From MTP4 sp052056915 (GTDB lineage Archaea; Halobacteriota; Methanosarcinia; Methanosarcinales; Methanosarcinaceae), in contig NZ_CP195119.1 in the NCBI RefSeq assembly GCF_052056915.1, forward strand, positions 868,001 through 932,000: a DNA stretch of 64,000 nucleotides. Reading direction: 5' to 3'. This document shows, piece after piece, positions 8,841 to 19,300 of the stretch. The position numbers and the translations under genes are program-made. Numbering within the stretch: the stretch's first letter is position 1; every line of letters begins with the position of its first letter. Under the pieces are notes generated by a model, which made no database searches, was not told the origin of the DNA, and saw nothing but the letters and a program-made list of their open reading frames with translations.

Positions 8841-10304
8841 TTATTTCCCCTTTTTAGGAATTACAGTAAATCTTAAACCTCTGTCATCTTCAATTCTTGC
8901 TGAGAAACCCCATTCCACCTCACTTTCTGCGACTGCCGCCATAAGAATGTTATAACCCTTACAGAGTGTAATCGTTCCGCAGGATTCTTTTCGATAATCT
9001 ACTATATCCCTCCCACCCACATATTTTAAACTCTCAATCTCCTCTCCATTCAACCAGACCCTTATGGAATCATCACTTCTCACATAGAGTTTTGTACGCC
9101 TTTGATCAGGAGAATATATGCATGTAAGGAAAAAAGCCAGAGCATGATGTTTGCCTATGAAGTTTTCAGATTTTTCTGGATTGAAGGGGTCAGCAAAGTT
9201 ACCTCCCAGATGCATGTGAATGTTATCCTCAATGTCATGAATATTCCTCCAATCCATGCCGAAAAAACATCTGATTTTCCAGTAATAATCAGGGTATATG
9301 TTACCGGTTTTAAATAGATCACTTTTGTATGTAACCTTAACGTCCTGAGAAGGAAAATTATTGGTGTTCGTAGTAATCTCATCAGGTTTAAAATCTTGTA
9401 TCTTATCGATTTCTGTAATAATTTCCTCAACCTTGTGAGCCTCTCCTTCCTTGTATATAGGTCCCAGAACCAGCCATGTACTGATGTAGTTTTCGTGAGA
9501 AACCAGGTCAAGCAGGGCTTTTAAGGTCTGCTTGCCTGCGGCGTAGCGCCTTCCATTATCTATGTTTATATTGTCATTCCGGATCTTTGAAATGCTGTCT
9601 TTATCTCCCGAAAGGTCAATGCAGCCCAGGATTATGTAATGGTCTTCCATACAGCATTTCGGGCATTCCAGGAGATATTTGTTAAGGAAGTTTGAAAGTG
9701 GTTTTTGTTCTGCGCATTCTTCTGTTTCCAGCGCAGAGAGAAGTAGCCTGAGTTCGTTTATGTCCAGACCGTAAGGTTCAGGCTGTTGAGGAGGATCATT
9801 TTTGAAAATTTTTACACATATGCCCTCTGTGGTTCTGGAATATTCGCAAGCTTTTTCTTCACAACTCCCTCCAGCAGGAGAATATACATACTCCGGGTTG
9901 GTGCGAATCTTATCAAACTTTATCCCAATATAGTACTTATTCGCTGAATTGGCCTGCTGCTAAGCACATGGATCATCTGACCGGGATGTATCCCCGGTGC
10001 AGTAGGTTTCCTCTTCGAGGTTGATTTTTAACTCTCGGTCAAGATAGATTTCATTGCCCTTACAGTCCAGGGCCATTCCGGGAGTTATTATTATTTCGGA
10101 AGATTCCGGACTTGCTGCCTTGAGATCAAAACCACAAACAATACCCCAGCCGTGAAGCATTTTATTAAGGAGTTTTCTCTTTTCAATGTGGTAGATCTGT
10201 TCCTCGGTAAAGTCCCGATCACTCATCAACATCCCATGGAAATACCGGACTCTTTTGAAATTGTTATAATCACACCATTTTCCCTTCGATTCATTCGTAT
10301 CCAT
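8841..10304 (-). CDS. eCIS baseplate-associated protein with in-frame UAG at codon 115
   Basis: Coding runs from the ATG at 10304 (GAGGGGGG nine bases upstream) to the stop at 8841, interrupted only by TAG at 9962-9960. Residues 1-114 contain the module also found in the 420-residue neighbour (VRYFHGMLMSDRDFTEEQIYH, LHGWGIVCGFDL, ITPGMALDCKGNEIYLD). After the TAG the same frame is open for 372 codons (NKYYIGIKFDKIRTNPEYVYSP and onward). The C-terminal half (KLYVRSDDSIRVWLNGEEI) resembles PA14-like or carbohydrate-binding beta domains. Methanosarcina species can decode UAG as pyrrolysine, so this may be one 487-residue protein; a nonsense mutation giving a 114-residue fragment is the alternative. 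An internal start at 9650 exists but leaves 103 conserved-looking codons unexplained. The function is probably a peripheral baseplate or receptor-contact component. Confidence 0.8.
9960..9962 (-). other. In-frame UAG (possible pyrrolysine or readthrough codon)
   Basis: The local reading is GAT CCA TGT GCT TAG CAG CAG GCC, with the reading frame open on both sides. In the paralog at 10,396-11,658 the equivalent position is a variable loop before a beta strand, a place that would tolerate any inserted residue. No obvious stem-loop (PYLIS-like element) was identified just downstream by eye. Confidence 0.6.
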
Positions 10305-10395
10305 TTCCGCATTCCCCCCTCGTACATACAAAATTTATTATCTTCTTTTGCTTTGGTCCGTACTTCTTTTACTTATTTCCATCCTCTCGTTTTTA

Positions 10396-11658
10396 TTATG
10401 GTTTTGGAGGTACAGTAAACCAACTAAAGAAATCGCTTCCTTCCGTCCCGTTCCCCGAGGGTAATTTCCCCCTTATGAAGTTTCCATCCAGGGCTCTTAC
10501 TCTTTTCCCCCCTCCCATGTCGCTTAACATGAAATCTCCCTTCAAGATGACAATGAACTTGCCCCCTTCCATACGAATTCTGGAATGACCACGATAGGTA
10601 TCATTTATCCATTCGGGTTCAACCTCAAAGCTTGCAACAGATTTCATCGGATCATAGGTTATTTTACCCGGAACTCTTTCATACCTATAATTTCCGGTTG
10701 CTTCATCCATAATTTCAGTAATAAGTAAAAGTGTATTTTCATTTATAGTCTTTTTATCCATTAGAAGGTCGAAAGATAAATGTAGAGGTCTAACCTTGAC
10801 ACTTTCATTTTCCCGCTGCACCCAATTCTTCCATTCTTTCCCATGTTGCCAGTTTATTTTGAATACGTGGGGCAAATCCCCATGAAAACAATCCGTCAGA
10901 TCATACAGTAATGGATTCCTGTAGACCAGTTTTCTCTTTGAAGTATCTATTTTATTGATTTCCGGTTCACCTTTCTCAACAGGGATTTCTGCAAGAACCA
11001 GACAGAGTTTTTCATTCATTTCCGAGCAGTAGGGGCATCCAAAGCATCCAGCCTTTAAGTCTTCATGCATAATTTCGTGGAAAGTCCGATAGGTCTCTAT
11101 TTTACTTGATTTTACAGAATCAAGAGGGCAGATTCTTTCATATGAATCATCAATACAAACATCTGCCTTGCGTCGAACGCAGATACAAAAACTGTCCCTA
11201 ATTCGGTTGAACTCACACCTCTCCTTCAGGTCGCAGTTTCCCTGAGAATGAAGGCTTGTAGCTTCCGTCTTACACTCCTCGTACTCAAGGCAAATCACAA
11301 GCGTTTCATCCGGGTTTGTTTCTTCTTTGGGACATTCAGGCTCTTCCGGTTTTAAATAGACGTTCTGCTTTTCACAAACAAGAATTTCCCTGCCCAGGCA
11401 GTCAATAGCCAGGCCTGGGGTTACTATCACGCACATTTCATTTTCAGGATGCTTTTTTACATCCAGGCCGCAGACCACTCCCCAGCCGTTAACCATCCTG
11501 TTGATCAGCCAGCGCTTCTGGTTGAAGTAGCACTGCTCGGCAAAAAAGTCCCGAACTGTCATAAACTTCCCATGATAGTAATTGTTCCTCTCGAAATAGG
11601 GAAATTCACACGCTCCCCCACGTATTTTTTTTTCCTCTTGTTCCTCCTCATGTTCCAT
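10396..11658 (-). CDS. Cys-rich eCIS baseplate-associated protein, paralog of downstream gene
   Basis: A 420-residue protein. The N-terminal ~100 residues (FERNNYYHGKFMTVRDFFAEQ, VNGWGVVCGLDV, VTPGLAIDCLGREILV) define a module shared with the gene at 8,841-10,304 and, from memory, with unknown proteins of other eCIS loci. Residues about 125-245 are strikingly Cys-rich, including CDLKERCEF, FCICVRRKADVC and CFGCPYCSEMNEKLC, which suggests disulfides or a metal site. The C-terminal part is beta-rich. It follows the P2 gpI-like gene closely, so a role at the distal baseplate is likely. No enzymatic motif is seen. Confidence 0.78.
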   Translation of the reverse strand: MEHEEEQEEKKIRGGACEFPYFERNNYYHGKFMTVRDFFAEQCYFNQKRWLINRMVNGWGVVCGLDVKKHPENEMCVIVTPGLAIDCLGREILVCEKQNVYLKPEEPECPKEETNPDETLVICLEYEECKTEATSLHSQGNCDLKERCEFNRIRDSFCICVRRKADVCIDDSYERICPLDSVKSSKIETYRTFHEIMHEDLKAGCFGCPYCSEMNEKLCLVLAEIPVEKGEPEINKIDTSKRKLVYRNPLLYDLTDCFHGDLPHVFKINWQHGKEWKNWVQRENESVKVRPLHLSFDLLMDKKTINENTLLLITEIMDEATGNYRYERVPGKITYDPMKSVASFEVEPEWINDTYRGHSRIRMEGGKFIVILKGDFMLSDMGGGKRVRALDGNFIRGKLPSGNGTEGSDFFSWFTVPPKP

Positions 11659-11682
11659 AATTAACCCCCGTCATTTAGAGTA

Positions 11683-14055
11683 TTAAATCAGTTCCACATC
11701 CTTCCCTAATCTTGAGTAAAGCTCAATTCTACCGCCCTTCTCAATTCTACCGTCCTTATCTTTGGCTTTTACAACAAAGCCGTACCCGATTGCAGTCCCG
11801 GAGCCGGCCTGAGCAGGATCACCGAGCGTGATAGGTGTATAATCGGACAACTTCGTGTTCATGCCAACATACATACCCATGCCTGCATTCATCCCTCCTC
11901 CGGTACGGAGCGTATACTCCGTGTGGGCAGGTTTTTCTTCATCCAGTACCTGTCTCAGTCCTTTTTCATAGCGGTTAAATTCTTCAAGAGACATGTCCAG
12001 GATAACTGTGAAACGATAAGCGGTCTGCAAAAACGGATCATCCGGGGCTTGTGTGACGTCACGAAGAGCAGTTTTTCCCAGGATAGAGTCGTCCCCGAGC
12101 CGAAAGCCCCTAACAGGAGTCCTCTGAAGGACAGTGTTGAACCCCAGCCTGAAAGCCTCTTTTTGGCTCCTACCGGAAACCTCTTTTCGGCTCAAGACCA
12201 TTGGTTTTCCGATTTTTGAATCTTCCAGGATCAGGGGCTTTTTCCCGGTGTATATCCTGACCAGTTCCTCGATTCCGGCTTTCGTGCCTTTGAGTTTGTA
12301 AAGCTGGACAGCTCTCCGAATAAAATAGCGCTTTTTGTCCTCAGGCCAGCCCTCTTCCATGGACAGGTTCAGCCACGAAGCCAGCCAGGCCAGGAATTTA
12401 GGGGGCACCGTTTCCGGATCAAAAAGTTTGAACATTTCCGAAATATCGGTCTCAAGCCCGTAAAACACGCTTTCAAAAAGGGACAGGAACCTTTCGAGAA
12501 AGTCCCTGCTGACTGGGTCTTCCTGATATATGGCCGGAAGATAACGCAGATATGAAATGCGCGGATAGTAAACCCTCATCCTGGAGATGGCAGGTGCAGA
12601 ATTTTCCTCAAACGTTGATAGGACCAGTTTCAGCCAGAGATAGCGGCCAGTTTTTCCCCTGAAAAGCATGTCTTTCGGGTTCTTTTCGGATTCGGTCCAG
12701 TTTTTTATGGTATCTTCTATCTTCTCTGCTTTACTCTGTATCGAATCAGTCTGGGCTTTGAGAATCTTTTCGACTTCTTCTTTTAGCTTGGGATCATCAG
12801 AAGAGTTATAACATACTTTTAATAAGGTTCCAGGAGGCAGTTTTGCATCCAGGAACAGCCTGTGCCACTGGCAGTTCTGGATTCCGCTATCAAGGGTTCT
12901 GGAATAGTAAACCCCTTCTTGTTTGGTGAATCTCTGTTCGACATCGAACCGGGCGATTCCTTTATCGGTACACGCATAGAGCCTGCCGCGCCGGTCAACG
13001 GTTATTCCATATATCCTGCCTGCAAAACCCGGAACGGGAATTTTCCCGATATAACTTCCGTCAGGGTCAAACTGATGGATAGATGTTTCGGAGTCGACGG
13101 CAAAAATAACAAATATATTTCCATGTATGTCGATGAAAATGCTGGAAAAGTTAAACTCGCCGGGCCCATTTATATCAGGAAAAACTTTACTGAAATTTCC
13201 CACAATTCCGGAATATTCTCCCAGATCCGTACACTTGAAAAACCCATTACACTCTTTATCAATAAAAAACAGGATATTCTCTTTGCCTGCTGCAAAGCCG
13301 GCAGGGTCTTTTAAACAGGATTTATCGGGAGTTTCTCCATTAATGATTTTATTGCTGCAAAGATTGCCGTAAACGTCATACTTGTGGATTTCAAAAGTTT
13401 GCTCACCTTTTTTGTCGAGAACATAAAGACAGCCCCCTTCCCCCAGTGAGATGTCAATCGGGGCTGTAAAATCTTCAAGGATATATTTGATCTGGTAGTT
13501 CTCCCTTGAAAAAGCTGTAATCCTTGCCCCAGTATCCCGGTTTCCAGCGTCAAAAACCCACAAAGTAAACCTATCGACAACTATTTTTTTAGGGTTTTTA
13601 AACCTCGGATGTTTAACTTCAGAGCTTCCTGAACACGGGATAGGCTCCAACCTTTCGATTTCAGGGTCGTAGCGGTAAATTCGGTAGTATTCCTTTTCTT
13701 TATTTTTCTCTTGTTCTATTTCCTTACTTTCTATTTCCTTACTTTCTATTTTCTTACTTTCTATTTCCTTACTTTCTATTTTCTTACTTTCTATTTCCTT
13801 ACTTTCTATTTTCTTACTTTCTATTTCCTTACGTTCTGTTTCCTTATCTATGAGATAAAACTGGCCACAGTCATCTACAGCCAGGTATACAGGGCTCTTT
13901 ATACCGTCCCCTGCCAGAATCCACCGGCTGAAGGAGGGCACGGAATAAAGCGAGATACCTCCGTCTTCCGGCGTTTTCAAGCGGTAAAGGAGTCCTCCTC
14001 TTTCCCACTGGCCCAGGGTCTGAAAAACCTGGGATTTAAGTTCCTGTTCTGCCAT
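11683..14055 (-). CDS. P2 gpI-like tail protein with N-terminal beta-propeller
   Basis: A 790-residue protein with GAGGGGGGAG before the ATG. Residues about 1-390 contain repeated blades of an NHL/SMP-type beta-propeller (VYLAVDDCGQFYLID, PIDISLGEGGCLYVLD, IYGITVDRRGRLYACT), interrupted at about 73-113 by a charged KEIES/KKIES repeat. Residues about 494-620 (YLRYLPAIYQEDPVSRDFLERFLSLFES.., PPKFLAWLASWL, KRYFIRRAVQLYKLKGTKAGIEELVRIYTG) match the tail protein I family of contractile phages, which in eCIS sits at the baseplate periphery. A Gly-rich segment and a C-terminal beta region follow. The propeller may display a binding surface on the outside of the particle (inference). Confidence 0.88.
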   Translation of the reverse strand: MAEQELKSQVFQTLGQWERGGLLYRLKTPEDGGISLYSVPSFSRWILAGDGIKSPVYLAVDDCGQFYLIDKETERKEIESKKIESKEIESKKIESKEIESKKIESKEIESKEIEQEKNKEKEYYRIYRYDPEIERLEPIPCSGSSEVKHPRFKNPKKIVVDRFTLWVFDAGNRDTGARITAFSRENYQIKYILEDFTAPIDISLGEGGCLYVLDKKGEQTFEIHKYDVYGNLCSNKIINGETPDKSCLKDPAGFAAGKENILFFIDKECNGFFKCTDLGEYSGIVGNFSKVFPDINGPGEFNFSSIFIDIHGNIFVIFAVDSETSIHQFDPDGSYIGKIPVPGFAGRIYGITVDRRGRLYACTDKGIARFDVEQRFTKQEGVYYSRTLDSGIQNCQWHRLFLDAKLPPGTLLKVCYNSSDDPKLKEEVEKILKAQTDSIQSKAEKIEDTIKNWTESEKNPKDMLFRGKTGRYLWLKLVLSTFEENSAPAISRMRVYYPRISYLRYLPAIYQEDPVSRDFLERFLSLFESVFYGLETDISEMFKLFDPETVPPKFLAWLASWLNLSMEEGWPEDKKRYFIRRAVQLYKLKGTKAGIEELVRIYTGKKPLILEDSKIGKPMVLSRKEVSGRSQKEAFRLGFNTVLQRTPVRGFRLGDDSILGKTALRDVTQAPDDPFLQTAYRFTVILDMSLEEFNRYEKGLRQVLDEEKPAHTEYTLRTGGGMNAGMGMYVGMNTKLSDYTPITLGDPAQAGSGTAIGYGFVVKAKDKDGRIEKGGRIELYSRLGKDVELI
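13718..13838. repeat. 15-bp coding tandem repeat (KEIES/KKIES)
   Basis: About eight copies of a 15-base unit alternate two variants, encoding Lys-(Glu/Lys)-Ile-Glu-Ser, within the propeller region of the gpI-like gene. The period is a multiple of three, so copy number can change without a frameshift. The encoded segment would be a long charged helix or loop between two blades. Confidence 0.9.
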
Positions 14056-14067
14056 GCTCCCCCCTCT

Positions 14068-16383
14068 TCATACGAATTCTATATCGCATCCTCCGAAAAA
14101 TACCAGCCCGAACCTGGGGATGCCGATCGGTTCCTTCCGGTATTCCTTTTCGTTCTCACGGATAAAGACATCAGTTGCATAATCTACCCCCTCTACATTA
14201 TCGATTTTCTGGTATATTTCGGAAAGGAAAACGGTGCGCCCGAAAGGCCAGCCATTCCCGTCCGGGCCCCCTTTCAAAGGATTCAAAAAAGCCCCGAGTT
14301 TATCCTTAACTCTTTTCTTTACCTCGTCAGGACTGCTTTTCTTCATTAAGCGGACCCTGCACCTTATTGAAATTTTTATATACTCCGGAGGGATGACATG
14401 CACATCGGTTGTAATCAGGCGGTGTTTTTCCAGGTGCCTTAAAACAGTCTCTGTAAAGGCTTCTTCAGGAGCCCGGGTATCGACTTCACCTTCAGTATTT
14501 TCTCTTGTATGAGGCACAACCACGACGGTCACATGCCCCGGAATATCAATACACGGGTAATCAGGATCGTAATTAGGAATTGCTTTTGCCCTGCGCACCC
14601 TGAGCCCGGGCGTATGAAGTGCCAGGTATTCGTAATCCCCGGATGTAACAGCCCGGTAAATTTCCCTGAAATCCTTTTTTACCCTGGCTTTTGCATCACC
14701 CGTGGACTCGGCATCCTTCCCCTCGACTGCCGCTTCAGGATTTGGACCTGAAATCCCCCTAAATTCCATGCCGTCAATTTCAAACTTCTGCAGTCCGGGG
14801 ATGTTTCCTCCGGCTCCCAGCGTGGTCTTATATGAGGCCCTGATTGTTTTGGATTCGGGTGGAATATAGCCATTTAAGCCGTTCCCAAAGGTTATTTCCC
14901 CTTTTTCCGGGTCCAGCATATAATGGAGGTCCTCCGGGCCTGATAATTCAAAATCATCCACTTCAACCCATGTTTCCCACTGGTCAGGACCCATCCGGAC
15001 CTGAAGTCTCAGGCTGCCGCTTTCTACCTGCCCCGGGAAAGCCATTTCGGTCAGAAGCCTGTTTAATGCTTTTATTTCCTCATCAGAAAGGATGTCTGCA
15101 CGCTCAAGCAGCCTCTTCGTCCCGGCAGGAAGCGTTATTTCCTTGAACAGTCCGGGCCTGTACAGGCTCCTGCCTTCAATAAGCTCATTCAAAGCCGCTA
15201 CTACCGCATCAGTAACTTCGCCTTTTTTATTGGGATCTGGATTTATGTTCCATTCCAGGATTGTATTTAGGGTACTCTGGTCAAGCAGTTCCCAGATAAG
15301 TTTCCCTGGACCCTGGGTCTCTGGTTTTGCTTGAGCTTCGATGGTCTTCAATAAACCGTCCAGGTCCTGGATCTCTGCTGCACAAAAAAGAGGGTAATCA
15401 GGAGAAATTTTCCTGAGTACGGGCTTTTTCTCAAGAAACAGCTTCTGGTCAGGAAGCCCGGATGACGTCCCCAGAACCCTGCCGCTTATTGTCTCGATCT
15501 GAACGGCTGAAACCGTGTTGAGCTTTATACTGTCGATCAAAGGCGGTATCTCATAGTGCCCTTCCTTAATGCGGCAGCGGATCTGGAAAATCTTTGCTGC
15601 CTTCATATCCGAAGGAAAAACAAATTTAATCTGTCCGCTTCGGGTGAGAGCCAGGGTCGTATCTTTTTTGAAGTTTAGCCGGCTCCAGCTTTCGGTATCA
15701 GGAACGTCCTTATCTGAGTATTCCCATTCCAGTTCGACTGAAGGAGTTACATCCTCTTTTTCGTCCGCATGGTTTCCCGGAACAGGGAGATCTTTCTCAT
15801 AGAGGAAAAAAGTGACCTGAAATTCTTTTCCGGGAAGGGAAGCATAATTGGAGGGAGGGCCATCAAACTCTATTTTTAATTTAAGTTCCGATTTTTTCGT
15901 GGGGTTTTCCCCAAAGGCTGCAAAGTATATATTTTCGGTTTCATTTGCAAGCGTATAGTCTATGATTTTAGAGTCACCTGTGCCGGTCATAACCGAACTG
16001 ATTTTTGCCGGGCTAAGAGCGAGTCTGTCCAGGGTTTCAAAAAATATTTTTTCGGGACCGCTCTTACAATAAACCTGTGTGCCTGCCTCAACGGACGCTG
16101 CATCCTTCACTCCCATAAAGCCAATATCCACTATTGCAGGCCTGGCTTCATAAGGATAAAGCCCGAGAAGTTTGAGGAATTTCCTGTAATTTTTATCTGT
16201 CACCCTGTTTAAGTGGTAGATCTGCATCTCTGCGAGCCAGGCAAAAAGCTCTATGAAGGTGATTCCGGGATCGTGGGCGTTATGGTCGGTCCACTCAGGA
16301 GCAAAGCGTGCTATTAGTGTGCGGGCCTCATCAACCAGCTCATCAAATGTTTTGTCATCCAGTTCAGGAATAGGCAGACTCAC
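14068..16383 (-). CDS. Baseplate J-like protein (second)
   Basis: A 771-residue baseplate wedge protein. The N-terminus (IPELDDKTFDELVDEARTLI, PEWTDHNAHDPGITFIELFAW, MQIYHLNRVTDKNYRKFLKLLG) is a hallmark of the Baseplate_J/putative baseplate assembly family seen as Afp11/12 homologs. The C-terminal third has the typical VTVVVVP, DVHVIPPEYIKISIRCRVRL, FLNPLKGG..GNGWPFGR and VEGVDYATDV motifs. It starts with GTG and overlaps the end of the larger J-like gene by 20 bases. J-like proteins join the spike hub to the sheath and trigger contraction. Confidence 0.92.
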   Translation of the reverse strand: MSLPIPELDDKTFDELVDEARTLIARFAPEWTDHNAHDPGITFIELFAWLAEMQIYHLNRVTDKNYRKFLKLLGLYPYEARPAIVDIGFMGVKDAASVEAGTQVYCKSGPEKIFFETLDRLALSPAKISSVMTGTGDSKIIDYTLANETENIYFAAFGENPTKKSELKLKIEFDGPPSNYASLPGKEFQVTFFLYEKDLPVPGNHADEKEDVTPSVELEWEYSDKDVPDTESWSRLNFKKDTTLALTRSGQIKFVFPSDMKAAKIFQIRCRIKEGHYEIPPLIDSIKLNTVSAVQIETISGRVLGTSSGLPDQKLFLEKKPVLRKISPDYPLFCAAEIQDLDGLLKTIEAQAKPETQGPGKLIWELLDQSTLNTILEWNINPDPNKKGEVTDAVVAALNELIEGRSLYRPGLFKEITLPAGTKRLLERADILSDEEIKALNRLLTEMAFPGQVESGSLRLQVRMGPDQWETWVEVDDFELSGPEDLHYMLDPEKGEITFGNGLNGYIPPESKTIRASYKTTLGAGGNIPGLQKFEIDGMEFRGISGPNPEAAVEGKDAESTGDAKARVKKDFREIYRAVTSGDYEYLALHTPGLRVRRAKAIPNYDPDYPCIDIPGHVTVVVVPHTRENTEGEVDTRAPEEAFTETVLRHLEKHRLITTDVHVIPPEYIKISIRCRVRLMKKSSPDEVKKRVKDKLGAFLNPLKGGPDGNGWPFGRTVFLSEIYQKIDNVEGVDYATDVFIRENEKEYRKEPIGIPRFGLVFFGGCDIEFV

Positions 16384-19300
16384 GGTATTTATCCCCCCCT
16401 ACCAGTATTACGTTGACAGTATGAGTTCCGTTTGCCACCAGAGAATGCTGATAAATTTCAACGAGATCCGAATCCGTAGTTTCGTTTATGTTCCCGTCAG
16501 AAACCAGTTCCAGGTTCTCCACGTGGTCAACTCCTTCTATACCTTCCAGCAAAGCGTAAATATCAGAAGCGGAAACGTTTCTCCCAAAATCCCAACCTTC
16601 ACCCAGGGACCCACCGGTCAACGGGTGGAAAAAAGCCTTGAGTTTTTTTCTGGCTTCACTTTCCACCCTGAAAGCCACATCCACGGAAGTGACAAAAATA
16701 TCTACCTTGACCCCGATTTCCACATAGGAAGGGCCGGAAACATAAACGCTTTCAGAAAAAGCAAGGGTATTGGCGCAGTGGGCTTCAAGGTGCTTCTGCA
16801 CCTTTGTGCGCAGTTCCAGAGAAGGTACCGGTTTATCTTCTTTTGAATCCGGAACAACTATTAGAGTTACGCAGCCTGCTTTCCTCCGGTACTTATTACT
16901 GGAATTACTGGAATCCGATGCAGCAGCCGGAAAAGTATTAGGAAGACATTTCACCTTCACGATTTTCCTCGAAGCCTCCCTGGCAAGCCATTCGAAATCT
17001 TCTTCACTCACGGCACGGTCTCGATGGCTGAGCATGGCAGGTCCGATTTCCAGCATCTGTTCAAGAGTTGCAGTATCAGCTCCCCCGTCTGCTACGATTG
17101 GGTTTGAAACCTTATCAACCCCTCCGACTGCCGACTTGAGGGTTTTGATCTCCCGGGCTTTCACGTTACCCTGCTCCCCTCCCCCTGCCTGGTATGTAAA
17201 TGCCCTGATATTATTGCCTCCTGCAGGGGGAACCATGCCTTTGATCCCATCCCCGAATCGGACCTTTCCCGTAGCATGATCCAGGATGTAATGCCGGTCA
17301 TCGGGAGCGGAATCGAAAAAGTCATCAACTTCAGTCCATAAGACCCAGGTTCCCATTACATTCCCTTTTTCGTCCTTTTCCAGGAAAATCGCGTTACTGC
17401 CATAATCCTCAATTAGCTTTTGTTTCTCTTCTTCCGAAAGCACTTCCATAACACGTATTTCCTGCTTTTCCAGCACCGGAAACTTAATCAACGAAAAAGC
17501 CTGCTCAGCTTCCCCATTGCCTGACCCCGTAATTTCATCTTTGATGGTTTCAGCCTGCAGTCCCCAGGTCGTATTGGGATAGATCCCATCCAGAAGAGGA
17601 GTATTTTCATATTCCCCTTTAGCAAGGGTACCCTTTATCCAGTAAAGAGCCTCCCCGAATCCGGGATCAATAGCAAAATCAAAAGGCCCGATAAGTTCCA
17701 GCAGTTCTTCTCTGATCAGGGCTTCCGTTGCGTCAAGACAACTCAACTCTTTCCAGCTGTCTTTTCCCCTATAAGTCCATTCCATCTTGGGTTTTTTTTC
17801 TTTTGTGAATGGAAGTTCCTTGGCTGCAAAGAAGATCCTGACAGGCCCACCCTTAAATGGTTTTTCAAAACCCAGGTACAGAGTTTTTTCTTCAGCTTCG
17901 AGCTTAACAAAAGGAGTAAAATGCTTATCCTCAGTAATACATGCTTTTGAATGGTCAAGATACTCCAGGTTGTTGTACGCAAGACATTTTTCAGGAGGGG
18001 TATCCGTCTCAAGTGAATAGCTGATACTCAGGCTTTTTATGAGCGGTGGACGGATTGTATCTTTAGTGGAGATTACCTGAACTAAAGGCTCTTTGACATA
18101 CGGTGTTGTGGAGAATGCTTTCATTTTGAGTTCTTGAGTTGACGTCAGAGCCATGGCAAAAGTCTCTTTGCCGTAATCCCCTCCCACAAGCCTTACCCGT
18201 ATCCAGTAATTTTTCTGGCCGGCAATCTCGGACTCTTCAATATCCGGCGGCAGATCAAAGGTTATTGTTCCACTTTTCAGGAAATTTGAAGTCCCGTCCC
18301 GGAGCTCCTGCAGGACCATCCATCCCTTACTGTTCCAGTACTCCCAGGAAAAGGTGGGAGTAAGAGCTGTTTCAATTGGGTCTTTGTATTCGTTCCAGAC
18401 ATCAGCAGTGCTCCCCATATCAATTTTCCTCTCTACAATAGAATTTCGGTCACTTACTGAAAAAACATACTTTGGTTCGTGTCCCGATTCCGATCTCTGA
18501 ATAACGAAAGGAGAGTGAAGAAGCTTTGAATTAGGAGGAGATGAATGAGCAATCCATTTGACATTCAATTTATCCCTTTCTTCCTCTCCTATCATTTCCA
18601 CTTCCCTTATTATTTCCACTTCCCACAGGTCCCCCTTCAACTCATTTTTAGAGCTTCTTATAAAAATTGGTTTGAATGCGGTTTCATCGGGTACCAAATA
18701 ACCCTTAGGGTAAGACCAGCCAGTGGGAACAGCAGCAACAGCCTCCCCATTTGCCTGTCCAAGAGGTTCCCATTTTTTTCTTGAAGGATGGGTATCATAC
18801 AGCCATAATTGTTCATCCAAACCTGTCACAAAAACCCTTGCAAAAAAACCCATAGAGGTAAAATTATCGTTAGTTATCTTGTAAATCTGCGCAAAAGGTT
18901 TGGAAGTTATGAGGGAGTCAGGAGGTGATCCGTAATCAGTTTTCCAATTGTCTAAATTGCCTATTTTCTCATCAATATTCTTTTGGCTGTCCAGTTCGTA
19001 TAATTGCCCATTCTCCCCTTTTAGAAAAACTATAGTCCTGATACTGTAATCATTAGTCACCTCTAAATAAATTGCATGGGGAGATGAGTCAATAGCTGTA
19101 TCAAAAGGCTTTGGATGCTCGATCCACTCCCCGACCATTATCCCGGGCTTTCGATTAAATTCGTACAGTGAGCCGTCTGAACCGACGACAAATACGGATA
19201 TCACCTGATAACCTATTGTATTAGCTCCATACACCGCAGCTGGGTCAAAATCAATAACAGCCCCAGTCTTTGGATTTGGAGTTCCATGGTCAATCCACTG

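Noticed and set aside
9102..9511. Alternative frames within the C-terminal half of the UAG gene
   Set aside because: They are antisense or shifted relative to the conserved frame and carry no recognised domain.
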